A stretch of 64,000 nt of DNA from Planctomycetaceae bacterium. GTDB taxonomy: Bacteria; Planctomycetota; Planctomycetia; Planctomycetales; Planctomycetaceae. The notes beneath the pieces are model-generated. The model worked only from the letters and a program-made list of their open reading frames with translations. It was not told the origin of the DNA and made no database searches. The stretch lies in assembly GCA_900299185.1 (NCBI GenBank), contig OMIV01000254.1, forward strand, positions 1 through 64,000. Direction: 5' to 3'. Each line of letters opens with the position of its first letter. The first letter of the stretch is position 1. Position numbers and translations under genes: made by a program. Shown here piece after piece: positions 54,780 to 63,849 of the stretch.

Positions 54780-56177
54780 ATGCCCACAACAGTGCTGCGT
54801 TCGTTGCTTGCTTGGTTGCTTGTCAGTTCGTTGGCCATAGCTCAGTCACAAGGTCGTCCCAATGTGATTTTCATCATGGCAGATGATCTCGGTTATGGAG
54901 AACTTGGCTGCTACGGCCAGCAAAAGATTCAGACGCCGCGACTGGATGCGTTCGCTCGCGAGAGTCTGCGGTTCACTCAGTACTACGCCGGAGCAACGGT
55001 CTGCGCTCCGTCACGCAGCGTGCTGATGACCGGCTTGCATACGGGGCACACTCGAGTCCGAGGCAACTCCACTCCCGAACGACAGACGCTGCTGACGGAA
55101 GATGTCACGCTGGCAGAACTCTTCCAACAAGCAGGTTATGCCACCGGACTGGCTGGTAAGTGGGGCCTCGGCGACACGCTGGCTGGCGGCGAGAGTGGCT
55201 TGGCGACTCGGCAAGGCTTCGACTTCTTTTACGGCTATTACAACCAACATCACGCCCACAACTACTTCCCGTCGTTCCTCTTTAAGAACGAGCAACGAGT
55301 GTCATTACCCAACGAAGGTAACTTTGATGACAAGGGCGCGGGCAAGGTCACGAACAAGCAGGTCTATGCTCACGATCTGATTCTCGATGAGTCTCTCAAC
55401 TTCATTCGTGAGCATCAAAAGCAGCCCTTCTTTTTGTATTGCGCGTGGACTCTGCCGCACGCCAACAACGAGCACAAAGAAGCGGGCATTCCCGATCATG
55501 GCATCTACAAGGATCGAGATTGGACCGACGCCAACAAGATGCACGCGGCGATGGTCACGTATCTCGACACACAAGTTGGCAAGCTGTTGGACACGCTCGA
55601 TGAACTCAAACTTCGCGACAACACGATCGTGTTCTTCACGTCGGATAATGGGCCTCATACAGAGAGCGGCAACGATCCCAACTTCTTCCAATCCAGCGGC
55701 AGTGTGCGGGGCACGAAGCGGTCGCTGTATGACGGCGGCATTCGAGTCCCCTTGTTGGTCCGTTGGCCGAGCAAGATTAAGCCGGGAGTGACCGATCACA
55801 TCGCCTATCACGGAGACATCCTGGCGACGACCAGCGAGCTTGTCGGACACAAACTGCCCAGCGGTCTCGATTCTGTAAGTTTCGCTCCCACGTTGTTGGG
55901 TCGATTGAACGAACAGAAGCCGCATGAGTTTCTGTATTGGGAGTTCTATGAAGGAGCCGGTGCGCGAGCGGTCCGGCTCGGCAATTGGAAAGGCGTCCGC
56001 CCGAAGTGGCACGCACCGGTTGAGCTATACGAAGTCACGCAGGACTCGCGCGAAGAACACAACGTCGCTGCCGAACATCCCGAAGTGGTGCAGCGCATCG
56101 AGCAACTGATGATCGAACAACACACTCCCGCCACGAACTGGCCAATTCCCAAGGCCAACATGGCGGTGAAGAAGTAA
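54780..56177 (+). CDS. Secreted sulfatase (CAPSR active site)
   Basis: 465 residues with a signal peptide (TTVLRSLLAWLLVSSLAIAQ). Blocks: NVIFIMADDLGYGELGCYGQ, ATVCAPSRSVLMTG with formylglycine precursor Cys75 in a consensus CxPSR core, AGKWGLGD, FLYCAWTLPHANNE, VFFTSDNGPHTES, and GTKRSLYDGGIRVPLLVRWP. The C-terminal subdomain (GARAVRLGNWKGVRPKWH, VELYEVTQDSREEHNVAAEH) is of arylsulfatase A type. It should act on sulfated glycans outside the cytoplasm. No formylglycine-generating enzyme gene is in the window, so maturation depends on a gene elsewhere. Confidence 0.94.
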   Translation: MPTTVLRSLLAWLLVSSLAIAQSQGRPNVIFIMADDLGYGELGCYGQQKIQTPRLDAFARESLRFTQYYAGATVCAPSRSVLMTGLHTGHTRVRGNSTPERQTLLTEDVTLAELFQQAGYATGLAGKWGLGDTLAGGESGLATRQGFDFFYGYYNQHHAHNYFPSFLFKNEQRVSLPNEGNFDDKGAGKVTNKQVYAHDLILDESLNFIREHQKQPFFLYCAWTLPHANNEHKEAGIPDHGIYKDRDWTDANKMHAAMVTYLDTQVGKLLDTLDELKLRDNTIVFFTSDNGPHTESGNDPNFFQSSGSVRGTKRSLYDGGIRVPLLVRWPSKIKPGVTDHIAYHGDILATTSELVGHKLPSGLDSVSFAPTLLGRLNEQKPHEFLYWEFYEGAGARAVRLGNWKGVRPKWHAPVELYEVTQDSREEHNVAAEHPEVVQRIEQLMIEQHTPATNWPIPKANMAVKK

Positions 56178-56256
56178 CAACGGCTTCGCTCGTCCGGCTT
56201 TCGATCAGCAAGCAATCTCCATGACCTTCAAGTGACCTTCGGCAAGGACCAAGACT

Positions 56257-57294
56257 GTGACTGCACCAATTCGAGTGGGTTTGACTCGCGACTTCTTGAA
56301 GCCGGATGGCTCACTGGGTTTCGGTGATATCGGACTCGATGTGCTGAAGTGTGATCCGCGCATCGTGACCGAGTTCTTGCCAGATTTTGGTTCTGAATTG
56401 CCGCCGTCAGTCGGTCATGATTTCGATGCCATCGTCGCGCTGGCTCCGCGCATCAGCGCGAAGACACTCGACGGTGCGACTCGCCTGGCAATCATCGCAC
56501 GGTTCGGAGTCGGCTATGACAGCGTCGATGTCGAGGCATGTACTCGAAACGACATTCTGTTGACGATCACGCCATCGGGAGTGCGTCGCCCCGTCGCGGT
56601 TTCGGCCCTGACGTTGTTGTTGGCATTGTCTCACAAGTTGTTGATCAAGGACCGGCTGACTCGCGAGGGGCGATGGGCCGACAAGTTGCATCACATGGGA
56701 GTGGGGCTCACGGGTCGAACCTTGGGGCTGATTGGCTTGGGCAACATCGGTCGCGAAGTTCTGAAGATGGTCGCTCCGTTGGAAATGAAGCACGTGGCCT
56801 ACGACCCATTCGTGACTCCTGACAGCGCGCGAGCCAGTGGTGTCGAACTGCTGGATCTCGATGCCTTGTTGGAACAGTCGGACTTCGTTTGCGTGTGTTG
56901 CGCACTAACTCCCGAGACACACCACTTGCTGAATACCGAGCGACTGGGACGCATGAAGCCGTCTGCGTTCCTCATCAACGTCGCTCGAGGTCCGATCGTC
57001 GATCAAGCGGCACTCACGCAGTGCTTGCAAGCCGGGCGAATTGCCGGAGCAGGGCTCGATGTTTTTGAAAAGGAACCGATCGAGCCAAGCGATCCGCTGC
57101 TGAAGCTCGACAATGTGATCGTCGCTCCGCATGCCATCTGTTGGACCGACGAACTGTTTCATGGGATTGGCCAATCGGCATGTCGCAGCATCGTGGAAGC
57201 AGCTGCCGGTCGAATCCCGCCCGACGTCGTCAATCGCGATGTCATCAACAGTGCCGGCCTCCAAGCAAAGCTCGCGGCACTGGCGTCGAAGTAA
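56257..57294 (+). CDS. D-2-hydroxyacid dehydrogenase (NAD)
   Basis: 345 residues from a GTG. Rossmann motif TLGLIGLGNIGREVLKM binds NAD. The family signature continues with GFVCVCC-type strand (DFVCVCCALTPETHHLL), AFLINVARGPIVDQAAL with the catalytic Arg, IAGAGLDVFEKEPIEPSDPL with the catalytic Glu, and NVIVAPHAICWTDELFHG with the catalytic His. The catalytic Arg, Glu and His therefore appear complete. It resembles phosphoglycerate-dehydrogenase-like or glyoxylate-reductase enzymes; the natural substrate is unknown. It follows the sulfatase with an 79-bp gap on the same strand, so the two may be cotranscribed. Confidence 0.9.
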   Translation: MTAPIRVGLTRDFLKPDGSLGFGDIGLDVLKCDPRIVTEFLPDFGSELPPSVGHDFDAIVALAPRISAKTLDGATRLAIIARFGVGYDSVDVEACTRNDILLTITPSGVRRPVAVSALTLLLALSHKLLIKDRLTREGRWADKLHHMGVGLTGRTLGLIGLGNIGREVLKMVAPLEMKHVAYDPFVTPDSARASGVELLDLDALLEQSDFVCVCCALTPETHHLLNTERLGRMKPSAFLINVARGPIVDQAALTQCLQAGRIAGAGLDVFEKEPIEPSDPLLKLDNVIVAPHAICWTDELFHGIGQSACRSIVEAAAGRIPPDVVNRDVINSAGLQAKLAALASK

Positions 57295-57310
57295 GGGCCG
57301 AACCGCCAAC

Positions 57311-57333
57311 ACGTTGACTTCAGAAATCAACGT
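57311..57333 (+). terminator. Possible weak terminator
   Basis: ACGTTGA at 57311-57317 pairs with TCAACGT at 57327-57333, then TTTGCTT. It lies 17 bp after the dehydrogenase stop. The stem is short, so this is tentative. Confidence 0.35.
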
Positions 57334-57462
57334 TTGCTTCTGGGGGCAATGAACCGCAACCACAAAATCACGAGACGAACCCGATGCCGTCGCCGTGGTG
57401 ATGAATGTGGATTGGAGCGACACCGTCGTTTCGTAGCTGTCGCTCTCAATGGCCACGTCAAC

Positions 57463-58989
57463 TCAAGGGTTTGACGGCGAAATCAATGCATGCGTCGCGT
57501 ATGAGTAGATGTCGGCATCCCTCAGAAAGAATCGCAGTCTCTTCTCAACCCCGATTTGCTCGGGTGCGAAAGTGGAATTCTTCCAACACAGGCGATGGCG
57601 AACATCGTCGCCTCGAAAGGAAATGCAGTCGGCGCGAGAGAAGCCAACCAGAGCCTTGCCGCTTCCGTCGATGATTTCAGCTTCGATAACGCCATCAGCA
57701 TCCGTCCGCGCGTTGATTGAGACGACCGGATTTTCGAACTGCTCCGGACGACTGATGAAGTGACCGACTGAAGTTCCAGCGCGCATCGAGCAGAACCCAT
57801 CGAGCCGCAACATGCCCAGTCCGATCGCGGCTCGATTCGCTCCAGCCGGTGCGTTGTGTGGGCCGTTGAAGCCGCCGTAATAGAAATACAACTTGTCGCC
57901 CATCAGCACCGGACTTCGCGCGGTGTAGATCATGCCAGAGTCGAACTCACCTGCGGCACCGCGCGGGATGAAACTCGATCGCGCAGGAGTGCGATTCCAT
58001 TGAACAAGGTTGCGACTCCAGGCCAATTGCACGTCCATCGTGTTGGGACTGGTTCGTTCGGCAACACGCAAGTTGTCGTCAGTCGCGGGACGATCTTTCG
58101 GCCACCGCGCGTTGTAGACCCACGGCAAGCCGATGTAGTAACCCTGATACGGAAAGACTGGCATCCCATAAAGCTGAGTCGCATCGGGATCGAGATCATC
58201 CGCAAACATCACCGCGCTCGGCGTCGGCTTGTTCCAAACGAGTCCATCGTCCGACGTCGCGACTCCGACCGCGCGGCCTCGTTCGGTTGTTGTCTTCCAC
58301 GTCGCGACATACCGCTGCCGATACGGGTCATGAAAGAAGTTCACGACATCGCCCGATGGAAACAGCCCACTGCTGCCTTTGGCCGGCAGCACGAAGTTCT
58401 AATTCAAACCATCTGCCGAGAACGCGACGTGCGGCACGCGCCACTCATACGAGAACGAGTAGAGCGCATATCGCTTCTGAGGATCTCGCTGCCACGGTTG
58501 AAACAGGACATTGGGATTGTGGCACTGCCCGACATCACCCGGCGGCTTCTCACTGAGTCCGATCGACCGAGTCGCGAACAAGTTGTTCTGCTTCGAACCT
58601 TGATATTCGATGAGCCCGAGAGCGGGCTTGCTCCAAGCAACGCCGTCGAGCGACTCGGCATAACTATTCCACATGCCGTCAGGATTGATGTGGTGATACC
58701 ACATGCGGAGCTTGCCGCCGTCCCACAACACGGTCCCATAGAGATAAGGCCCGGTACCTTCCCACTCGTGCTCCTTCTTCATCACGGGATTGCCAGCGAA
58801 CTTCTCAACCGCATGGAAGATTCGTTGCACTCCCTGACTCTCTTCGACCACCGTCGCATCCAAGAACAGCCGCCGCCACGGTCCCTTCGACCGACCGGCC
58901 ACAACCTGCTCTTGCCGCTCATAAGTCTCTGTCGCAACTGAGACGCTGCAGAACCAATAGACAAGAAACAGAAACATCAAACGTCTCAT
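57463..58989 (-). pseudogene. Glycosidase-like secreted protein interrupted by an in-frame TAG
   Basis: Two adjacent open stretches lie in the same frame and are separated by one TAG codon (58399-58401). Together they spell ~508 residues: a signal peptide starting at 58989 (MRRLMFLFLVYWFCSVSVAT), then a five-bladed-propeller-like fold of GH43/GH32/GH62 kind (FLDATVVEESQGVQRIFHAV, GTVLWDGGKLRMWYHH, YALYSFSYEWRVPHVAFSADG; then FFHDPYRQRYVATWK, LYFYYGGFNGPHN and a beta-sandwich end). The motif DG-x-x-W-x-K-P occurs twice elsewhere (DGVAWSKP, DGLVWNKP), and at the break the sequence reads DGLN-stop-NFV, so the stop probably replaced a Trp (TGG to TAG). The upstream part would be a truncated secreted protein. 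Family call is moderate. Confidence 0.75.
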
Positions 58990-59318
58990 GATCGATCTCC
59001 ACTGCGGAATCACTCTTGAAGCCATGATTAACAGAGCTTCGATCAGCCTTACCAAGCTGACCTTCACCAATTAGCTCGGGCGAGGTGCGTTATTTCAATT
59101 CATCAAATCTCTTGAGTTCCCGTGGGCTTAGTCGTTTGAAAAGCCAAGGCATTTTTATTCGGTTGCCTCACGGAACGATCGAGATCTGGGCCTTTCACTC
59201 GTCGTATTTCACGGCGTTTCGATGTCACGACAAGCCACGGCCGAGGAGTCGACGAAGACGGGAGCTGATTGGTCGAAACATGGCTTAGGTAACGAGTCAT
59301 CGAAGCAGAGTTTGAAAA

Positions 59319-59335
59319 TTAACACAGCCTTAACA
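59319..59335 (+). promoter_or_regulatory. Pho-box-like direct repeat upstream of pstS
   Basis: TTAACA at 59319-59324 and TTAACA at 59330-59335, with a 5-base spacer (CAGCC), give an 11-bp repeat period, the geometry of PhoB/PhoP boxes (the sequence resembles the Bacillus PhoP half-site). It lies 114 bp upstream of the pstS start. No third repeat and no clear -10 were seen. Confidence 0.55.
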
Positions 59336-59448
59336 GACGGGCCGTTGGCTCTTCATGGGCTTCGTTAACCTACGTGCCTTGTTGCGAACCTGCAGGTCGC
59401 AACCCAACGAATCGAGAGCGACTTCAACCCTTACTGACGGAGATTCTT

Positions 59449-60429
59449 ATGAAGAGTCTGAAGCGTGCATTCTTCGCCTGCGTAGCAGTTGCGGCAGTGA
59501 TGTCGGGAACGGCATCGGCTCAAGTGAAGGTCGACCCAGCGTTGCCCGACTACAAGGCCGTGCAAGGCGTGACCGGTAGTCTCAAGAGCATCGGCTCGGA
59601 CTCGATGAACAACGAAATGACGTTGTGGTCCGAAGGCTTCGCCAAGTTCTATCCCAACGTTCGCGTCGAGATCGAAGGCAAGGGCTCATCAACAGCACCG
59701 CCAGCGCTCATCAACGGCACCGCTCAGTTCGGCCCAATGAGCCGTCCGATGAAGGACAAAGAGATCGACGAGTTCGAGAAGAAGTTCGGCTACAAGCCGG
59801 TTGGTCTTCCGACGAGCATCGACATGCTGGCCGTCTATGTTCACAAGGACAACTCGCTAAAGAGTCTGACCTTGCCGCAGATCGACGCGATCTTTTCGAA
59901 GACTCGCAAAGGTGGCTTCAAGACTGACATTCGCACTTGGGGCGATGTCGGCCTGAAGGGCGCCGCTGCCAAGGAGCCGATCAGCCTTTACGGTCGGAAC
60001 TCTGCGTCGGGCACTTATGGTTACTTCAAAGAACATGCTTTGAAGGGCGGCGACTACAAGGACAGCGTCAAGGAGCAACCTGGTAGCTCTGCTGTGGTGC
60101 AAGGTGTCGCGACGGATAAGTTCGGCATCGGCTATAGCGGCATCGGCTACAAGACGGCAGACGTGCGAGCGATCTCGCTCGCTCCCGCTGCCGGTGAAGA
60201 GCCCGTCGAAGCGACTCCAGAGAACGCGTACTCGGGCGAGTATCCGCTGTCGCGATTCCTCTACGTCTATATCAACGTGAAGCCAGGCACGAAGCTCGAT
60301 CCGCTGCGACGCGAGTTCGTGAAGTACATCTTCTCGAGGCAAGGTCAGCAGGACGTGATCAAGGACGGCTACTTCCCGGTTACTCCCGAGATTGCCAAAG
60401 AGGCACTGAAGAGTGCGGGCATCGAGTAA
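59449..60429 (+). CDS. pstS: Phosphate ABC transporter substrate-binding protein PstS
   Basis: 326 residues from the ATG at 59449 (signal MKSLKRAFFACVAVAAVMSG, cut after ASA), preceded by GACGGAG. Phosphate-binding blocks are present: LKSIGSDSMNNEMTLWSEGF, EIEGKGSSTAPPALINGTAQ and FGPMSRPMKDKE, then SLYGRNSASGTYGYFKEHAL with the anion-binding Ser/Gly loop, and GIGYSGIGYKTADV. It captures phosphate in the periplasm for PstCAB. A Pho-box-like repeat lies upstream, so phosphate starvation should induce it. The terminator-like hairpin after it (60532-60566) would give more PstS than PstC, which is common for binding proteins. Confidence 0.94.
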   Translation: MKSLKRAFFACVAVAAVMSGTASAQVKVDPALPDYKAVQGVTGSLKSIGSDSMNNEMTLWSEGFAKFYPNVRVEIEGKGSSTAPPALINGTAQFGPMSRPMKDKEIDEFEKKFGYKPVGLPTSIDMLAVYVHKDNSLKSLTLPQIDAIFSKTRKGGFKTDIRTWGDVGLKGAAAKEPISLYGRNSASGTYGYFKEHALKGGDYKDSVKEQPGSSAVVQGVATDKFGIGYSGIGYKTADVRAISLAPAAGEEPVEATPENAYSGEYPLSRFLYVYINVKPGTKLDPLRREFVKYIFSRQGQQDVIKDGYFPVTPEIAKEALKSAGIE

Positions 60430-60487
60430 CTCGACGGTTTGCTGGTGAATGGCGTGTCTCGGCGATGGCCCACTGCACGCCACCAAC

Positions 60488-60513
60488 CCCGCCGGATGAA
60501 ACGAATCGGCGGG
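60488..60513. other. 7-bp hairpin in the pstS-pstC gap
   Basis: CCCGCCG at 60488-60494 pairs perfectly with CGGCGGG at 60507-60513. No T-run follows. It may protect the pstS mRNA 3' end together with the next hairpin. Confidence 0.45.
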
Positions 60514-60531
60514 CTCAATTTGGATGACTCT

Positions 60532-60566
60532 GCCGATGGCTCAAGGAAGATGGGCCGTCGGCTTTT
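60532..60566 (+). terminator. Terminator or attenuator between pstS and pstC
   Basis: GCCGATGGC at 60532-60540 pairs with GCCGTCGGC at 60554-60562 (one mismatch), followed by TTTT at 60563-60566. Its position between two genes of one transporter suggests partial termination that favours pstS expression. Confidence 0.7.
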
Positions 60567-60803
60567 GTGTTAGTAGAGCATTGAGCTAACCTGCTCGCCC
60601 ACTCGGCAGCAGATGATGGTCGAGTGGAAGCGTCAGCGAAGGAGTGTTGGCGATCGAGAGAATGGTCGAGCGACTGAGATGCCTCAGTCACGACGTGTCG
60701 GGCGGGATTGAATCCGTCCGCTCTCTGGAGTGCAGCTGAGCCGCAAAGCCAGCTTCAAAGACCCAGAGTCGAGAAACTCACTTCGCACCTTCTGAGTTCT
60801 TTT

Positions 60804-63431
60804 ATGCCGCCTTCGCCCGAGACATCAGGCTTCATCGGTAGACGTCGTAGTCGCAAAACGCGTCCGGGCTTGATCGTGGTTGATCGAGTGGCGAGAGCCA
60901 TGATCACGCTCGGCGGCATCGGCACGATCCTCGCCGTGGCGTTGGTGTGCGTGTTCCTCGTGAGCGTCGTTGTTCCGCTGGTAGTGCCCGAGTCTTTGTC
61001 GTCGACAAAAACTCTTACACAACCGCTCAAGGCCGACTCAAAACCAATTCATATCGGCACCGACGAGCACTTTGTCATTGGCTGGAACGCATACTCGGAC
61101 GGAACGCTGACTTCGTATCGGCTCGACAGTGGCGAACAACTCTCAACCCAGTCGTTGGTTCGAGGCGACCGGAAGTTGACGGCATGGTCCATCGCGCCCG
61201 GCGGTGCGGTGGCGCTGGGGTTCGCAGATGGAGCCATTCAGATTGGTCAGATCAAATTCAGCACGAGCTTCGTCGAGGAAGCTGATCTGCCTGATGAGTT
61301 GAAGTCTCTCGAAGTTGGCAAGCTGTCGGCGTTCAAAGGCGGAGTTCTCGAACGAACCCCCGAAGGCCAGTTCCGTTGGCAACAACTGCAAGTGAAGCTT
61401 GACGAACCCGTCGTTGCCAAAGCTGATGTGCCTATTGCATTGATCGATGTCTCGGTGCAGCGCGGCGAATCTACGAGTGACAGCGGTGGTGCCGGCAGTG
61501 AGATCGTGACTCTGCTTACTGACGATGGCGAGTTGCAGATTGCTCGCGTCAAACGGACGACCAACATCCTCACCAAAAAGGTGACAACCAAACTGACGAA
61601 GGGCACCTTGCCCGTGGAGTACCCCGGCGGAAAGAAGCCGAGTTACATCAAGCTCGCCGGGTTGGGCGACTGCGTTTACCTCGCTTGGAACGACGGGCAA
61701 CTCCAGCGCTTTGATACGCGCGTCATCAATCAACCCGAGTTGGCTGAGGAACTGGATCTCGTGTCTGGCGAAGGCAAGCTCACGAGCTTGAGCTTCCTCG
61801 TCGGTAAGACTTCATTGGTTGTCGGCGACTCAACAGGAGGTCTCGCGGTTTGGTTTCGCATCAAACCCGCCGACGCCAAAACACCAGATGGATCAGTACT
61901 CAAGCTCGCTCATCAACTGCCGTCAAAGAACGTCGCTGTGACTTCGATCGCGGCATCATCACGGTCGCGCATGGTGGCCGCAGGCTATGCCGACGGAGCC
62001 GTCAGCTTGTTTCATGTCACGAGCGATCAACAACTCGCTCAGGCCAAGTCCACCGATAGCGGAGAGATCTTGGGACTGACTCTCTCGCCGAAAGACGACT
62101 CGTTGGTGGCGCTGACTCAGCGCGGCATGGAACTCTGGAAGGTGTCGGCTGAGCATCCCGAAGTCACGTTCGGAGCGATGTTCTCAAAGGTGTGGTACGA
62201 GGGTTACGAACAACCCGAGCATGTTTGGCAATCATCCAGTGGTACGGACGACTTCGAACCGAAGTACGGTTTGATGCCGCTAATCTTCGGAACGCTGAAG
62301 GCCACGTTTTACTCCATGTTGTTCGGTGCTCCGCTAGCCTTGCTGGCGGCGGTTTACACCAGCGAGTTCTTGCATCCTCGTACTAAAGCTCGCGTGAAAC
62401 CGACGATCGAAATCATGGCGAGTTTGCCCAGCGTCGTTCTGGGATTCTTAGCAGCGCTCGTCATTGCCCCTGTTGTCGAGGACTTCATTCCTGAAGTTCT
62501 GACGCTTGTACTCAGCGTGCCGTTTGCCGTGCTGTTGGGTGCTTACTTATGGCAGTTGCTGCCGCCTTCGATCGCGCTGAAGCATCGTCATTGGAGAATC
62601 CCCGGTGTCTTCGCTTCGCTGGCTGGCGGGTTCTTGTTGGCATCGTATTGCTCGCGAACTGTCGAGAGTTGGTTGTTTGCGGGCGACGTGCGAGCGTGGC
62701 TCGACGGACAAGTCGGTTCCAGTGTCGGCGGCTGGATGTGGTTACTCACACCGCTCAGTGGAATTGCGGTCGCTCTATTGAGCAGTCGATTGCTAAGTCC
62801 GGCCTTGAGACGCATCGCCGATCAATGGTCACGTCCGAAGTTCGTGCTCTTCGATCTACTCAAGTTCTTTGCGTGCTGCATCGCGACCTTGTTGCTGGCT
62901 TGGATCGCGGGCGCGGTCTTCGATGCCATTGGCTGGGATCTGCGAGGCTCGCTGCTGGGCACCTATGTGCAACGCAATGCGATGATCGTTGGGTTCATCA
63001 TGGGCTTTGCCATCATCCCGATCATCTACACGATCTCGGACGACGCACTGTCCTCGGTGCCGGAATCGTTGCGAGCCGCCTCGCTGGGTTGCGGTGCCAC
63101 TCAATGGCAAACCGCCGTGCGAGTCATCATCCCTACGGCCACGAGTGGCTTGTTCTCCGCACTGATGATCGGCCTGGGGCGAGCGGTCGGCGAAACGATG
63201 ATCGTCTTGATGGCTGCTGGTAACACGCCTGTCATGGAATGGAATCTCTTCAACGGCTTCCGCACGCTTTCAGCCAACATCGCCGTGGAACTCCCCGAAG
63301 CCGTGAAGGACAGCACTCACTACCGCATGTTGTTCCTCGCCGCACTGGCGTTGTTCGCCCTGACATTTGTGCTCAACACCATCGCCGAAGTCGTGCGATT
63401 GAGATTCCGCAAACGAGCATTTCAGTTGTGA
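60804..63431 (+). CDS. pstC: Phosphate ABC transporter permease PstC with N-terminal propeller insert
   Basis: 875 residues from the ATG at 60804 (MPPSPETSGFIGRRRSRKTR); an in-frame start at 60708 is possible but less likely. A first helix (ITLGGIGTILAVALVCVFLV) is followed by ~430 periplasmic residues that look like a WD40/beta-propeller repeat (SLSFLVGKTSLVVGDSTGGL, IAASSRSRMVAAGYADGAVS). The permease domain starts near residue 490 (LIFGTLKATFYSMLFGAPLA) and has the EAA loop SVPESLRAASLGCGATQWQT, then GLGRAVGETMIVLMAAG. Long PstC proteins with such a domain are known from gamma-proteobacteria, so the fusion is not new, but a ~430-residue propeller is large. PstA and PstB are not found downstream in the window; the next gene is the convergent vapC. 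Confidence 0.9.
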   Translation: MPPSPETSGFIGRRRSRKTRPGLIVVDRVARAMITLGGIGTILAVALVCVFLVSVVVPLVVPESLSSTKTLTQPLKADSKPIHIGTDEHFVIGWNAYSDGTLTSYRLDSGEQLSTQSLVRGDRKLTAWSIAPGGAVALGFADGAIQIGQIKFSTSFVEEADLPDELKSLEVGKLSAFKGGVLERTPEGQFRWQQLQVKLDEPVVAKADVPIALIDVSVQRGESTSDSGGAGSEIVTLLTDDGELQIARVKRTTNILTKKVTTKLTKGTLPVEYPGGKKPSYIKLAGLGDCVYLAWNDGQLQRFDTRVINQPELAEELDLVSGEGKLTSLSFLVGKTSLVVGDSTGGLAVWFRIKPADAKTPDGSVLKLAHQLPSKNVAVTSIAASSRSRMVAAGYADGAVSLFHVTSDQQLAQAKSTDSGEILGLTLSPKDDSLVALTQRGMELWKVSAEHPEVTFGAMFSKVWYEGYEQPEHVWQSSSGTDDFEPKYGLMPLIFGTLKATFYSMLFGAPLALLAAVYTSEFLHPRTKARVKPTIEIMASLPSVVLGFLAALVIAPVVEDFIPEVLTLVLSVPFAVLLGAYLWQLLPPSIALKHRHWRIPGVFASLAGGFLLASYCSRTVESWLFAGDVRAWLDGQVGSSVGGWMWLLTPLSGIAVALLSSRLLSPALRRIADQWSRPKFVLFDLLKFFACCIATLLLAWIAGAVFDAIGWDLRGSLLGTYVQRNAMIVGFIMGFAIIPIIYTISDDALSSVPESLRAASLGCGATQWQTAVRVIIPTATSGLFSALMIGLGRAVGETMIVLMAAGNTPVMEWNLFNGFRTLSANIAVELPEAVKDSTHYRMLFLAALALFALTFVLNTIAEVVRLRFRKRAFQL

Positions 63432-63444
63432 GAGCGACCGTCGC

Positions 63445-63849
63445 TCAAGCCACAGACCAGTCTTCAATGATCAGCCCCTGAACCCGAGAAAACTCTCGGA
63501 CGTTATGAGTCACCAGAGTGCATCCATGCTGCAACGCGATCGAAGCAATCTGCAGATCCATCGGACCGATGACTTGACCGTTCATTTCGAGTTCGTGGCG
63601 AAGACGCGCGTAGATAGCCGCAGATGCATCGTCGAAGGGCAACGATTGAAACAAAGACAACAACTCGTTGATCAGCGCACGGCGTTCGTTGGGACGGCCA
63701 TACTTCTCCGCGCCGTGCAACAGTTCGGCCTTGATGACAGAGCAGGTCACAATCTCACGAGGCTGGCGAAACGAGAGTCGCGCTCTAATGAGACTGTTGG
63801 GATCCTTCACGTATTGAATCCAGGCGTTGGTATCGAGCAGGTATCGCAT
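63445..63849 (-). CDS. VapC-family PIN-domain ribonuclease toxin
   Basis: 134 residues. PIN-domain acidic residues are in order: Asp6 in LLDTNAW, Glu42 in VIKAELLHG, Asp98 in GPMDLQIAS, and Asn116 in VTHNVREF at the fourth position. The set is complete, so it should cleave RNA, with tRNA or rRNA as the usual VapC targets. Its ATG overlaps the stop of an upstream antitoxin-like frame by one base (TAATG). It converges with pstC, 13 bp away. Confidence 0.92.
   Translation of the reverse strand: MRYLLDTNAWIQYVKDPNSLIRARLSFRQPREIVTCSVIKAELLHGAEKYGRPNERRALINELLSLFQSLPFDDASAAIYARLRHELEMNGQVIGPMDLQIASIALQHGCTLVTHNVREFSRVQGLIIEDWSVA

Noticed and set aside
63421-63445. GAGCGAC-C-GTCGCTC hairpin between pstC and vapC as a terminator
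   Set aside because: A one-base loop is not stable in RNA and no T-run is present on either strand.
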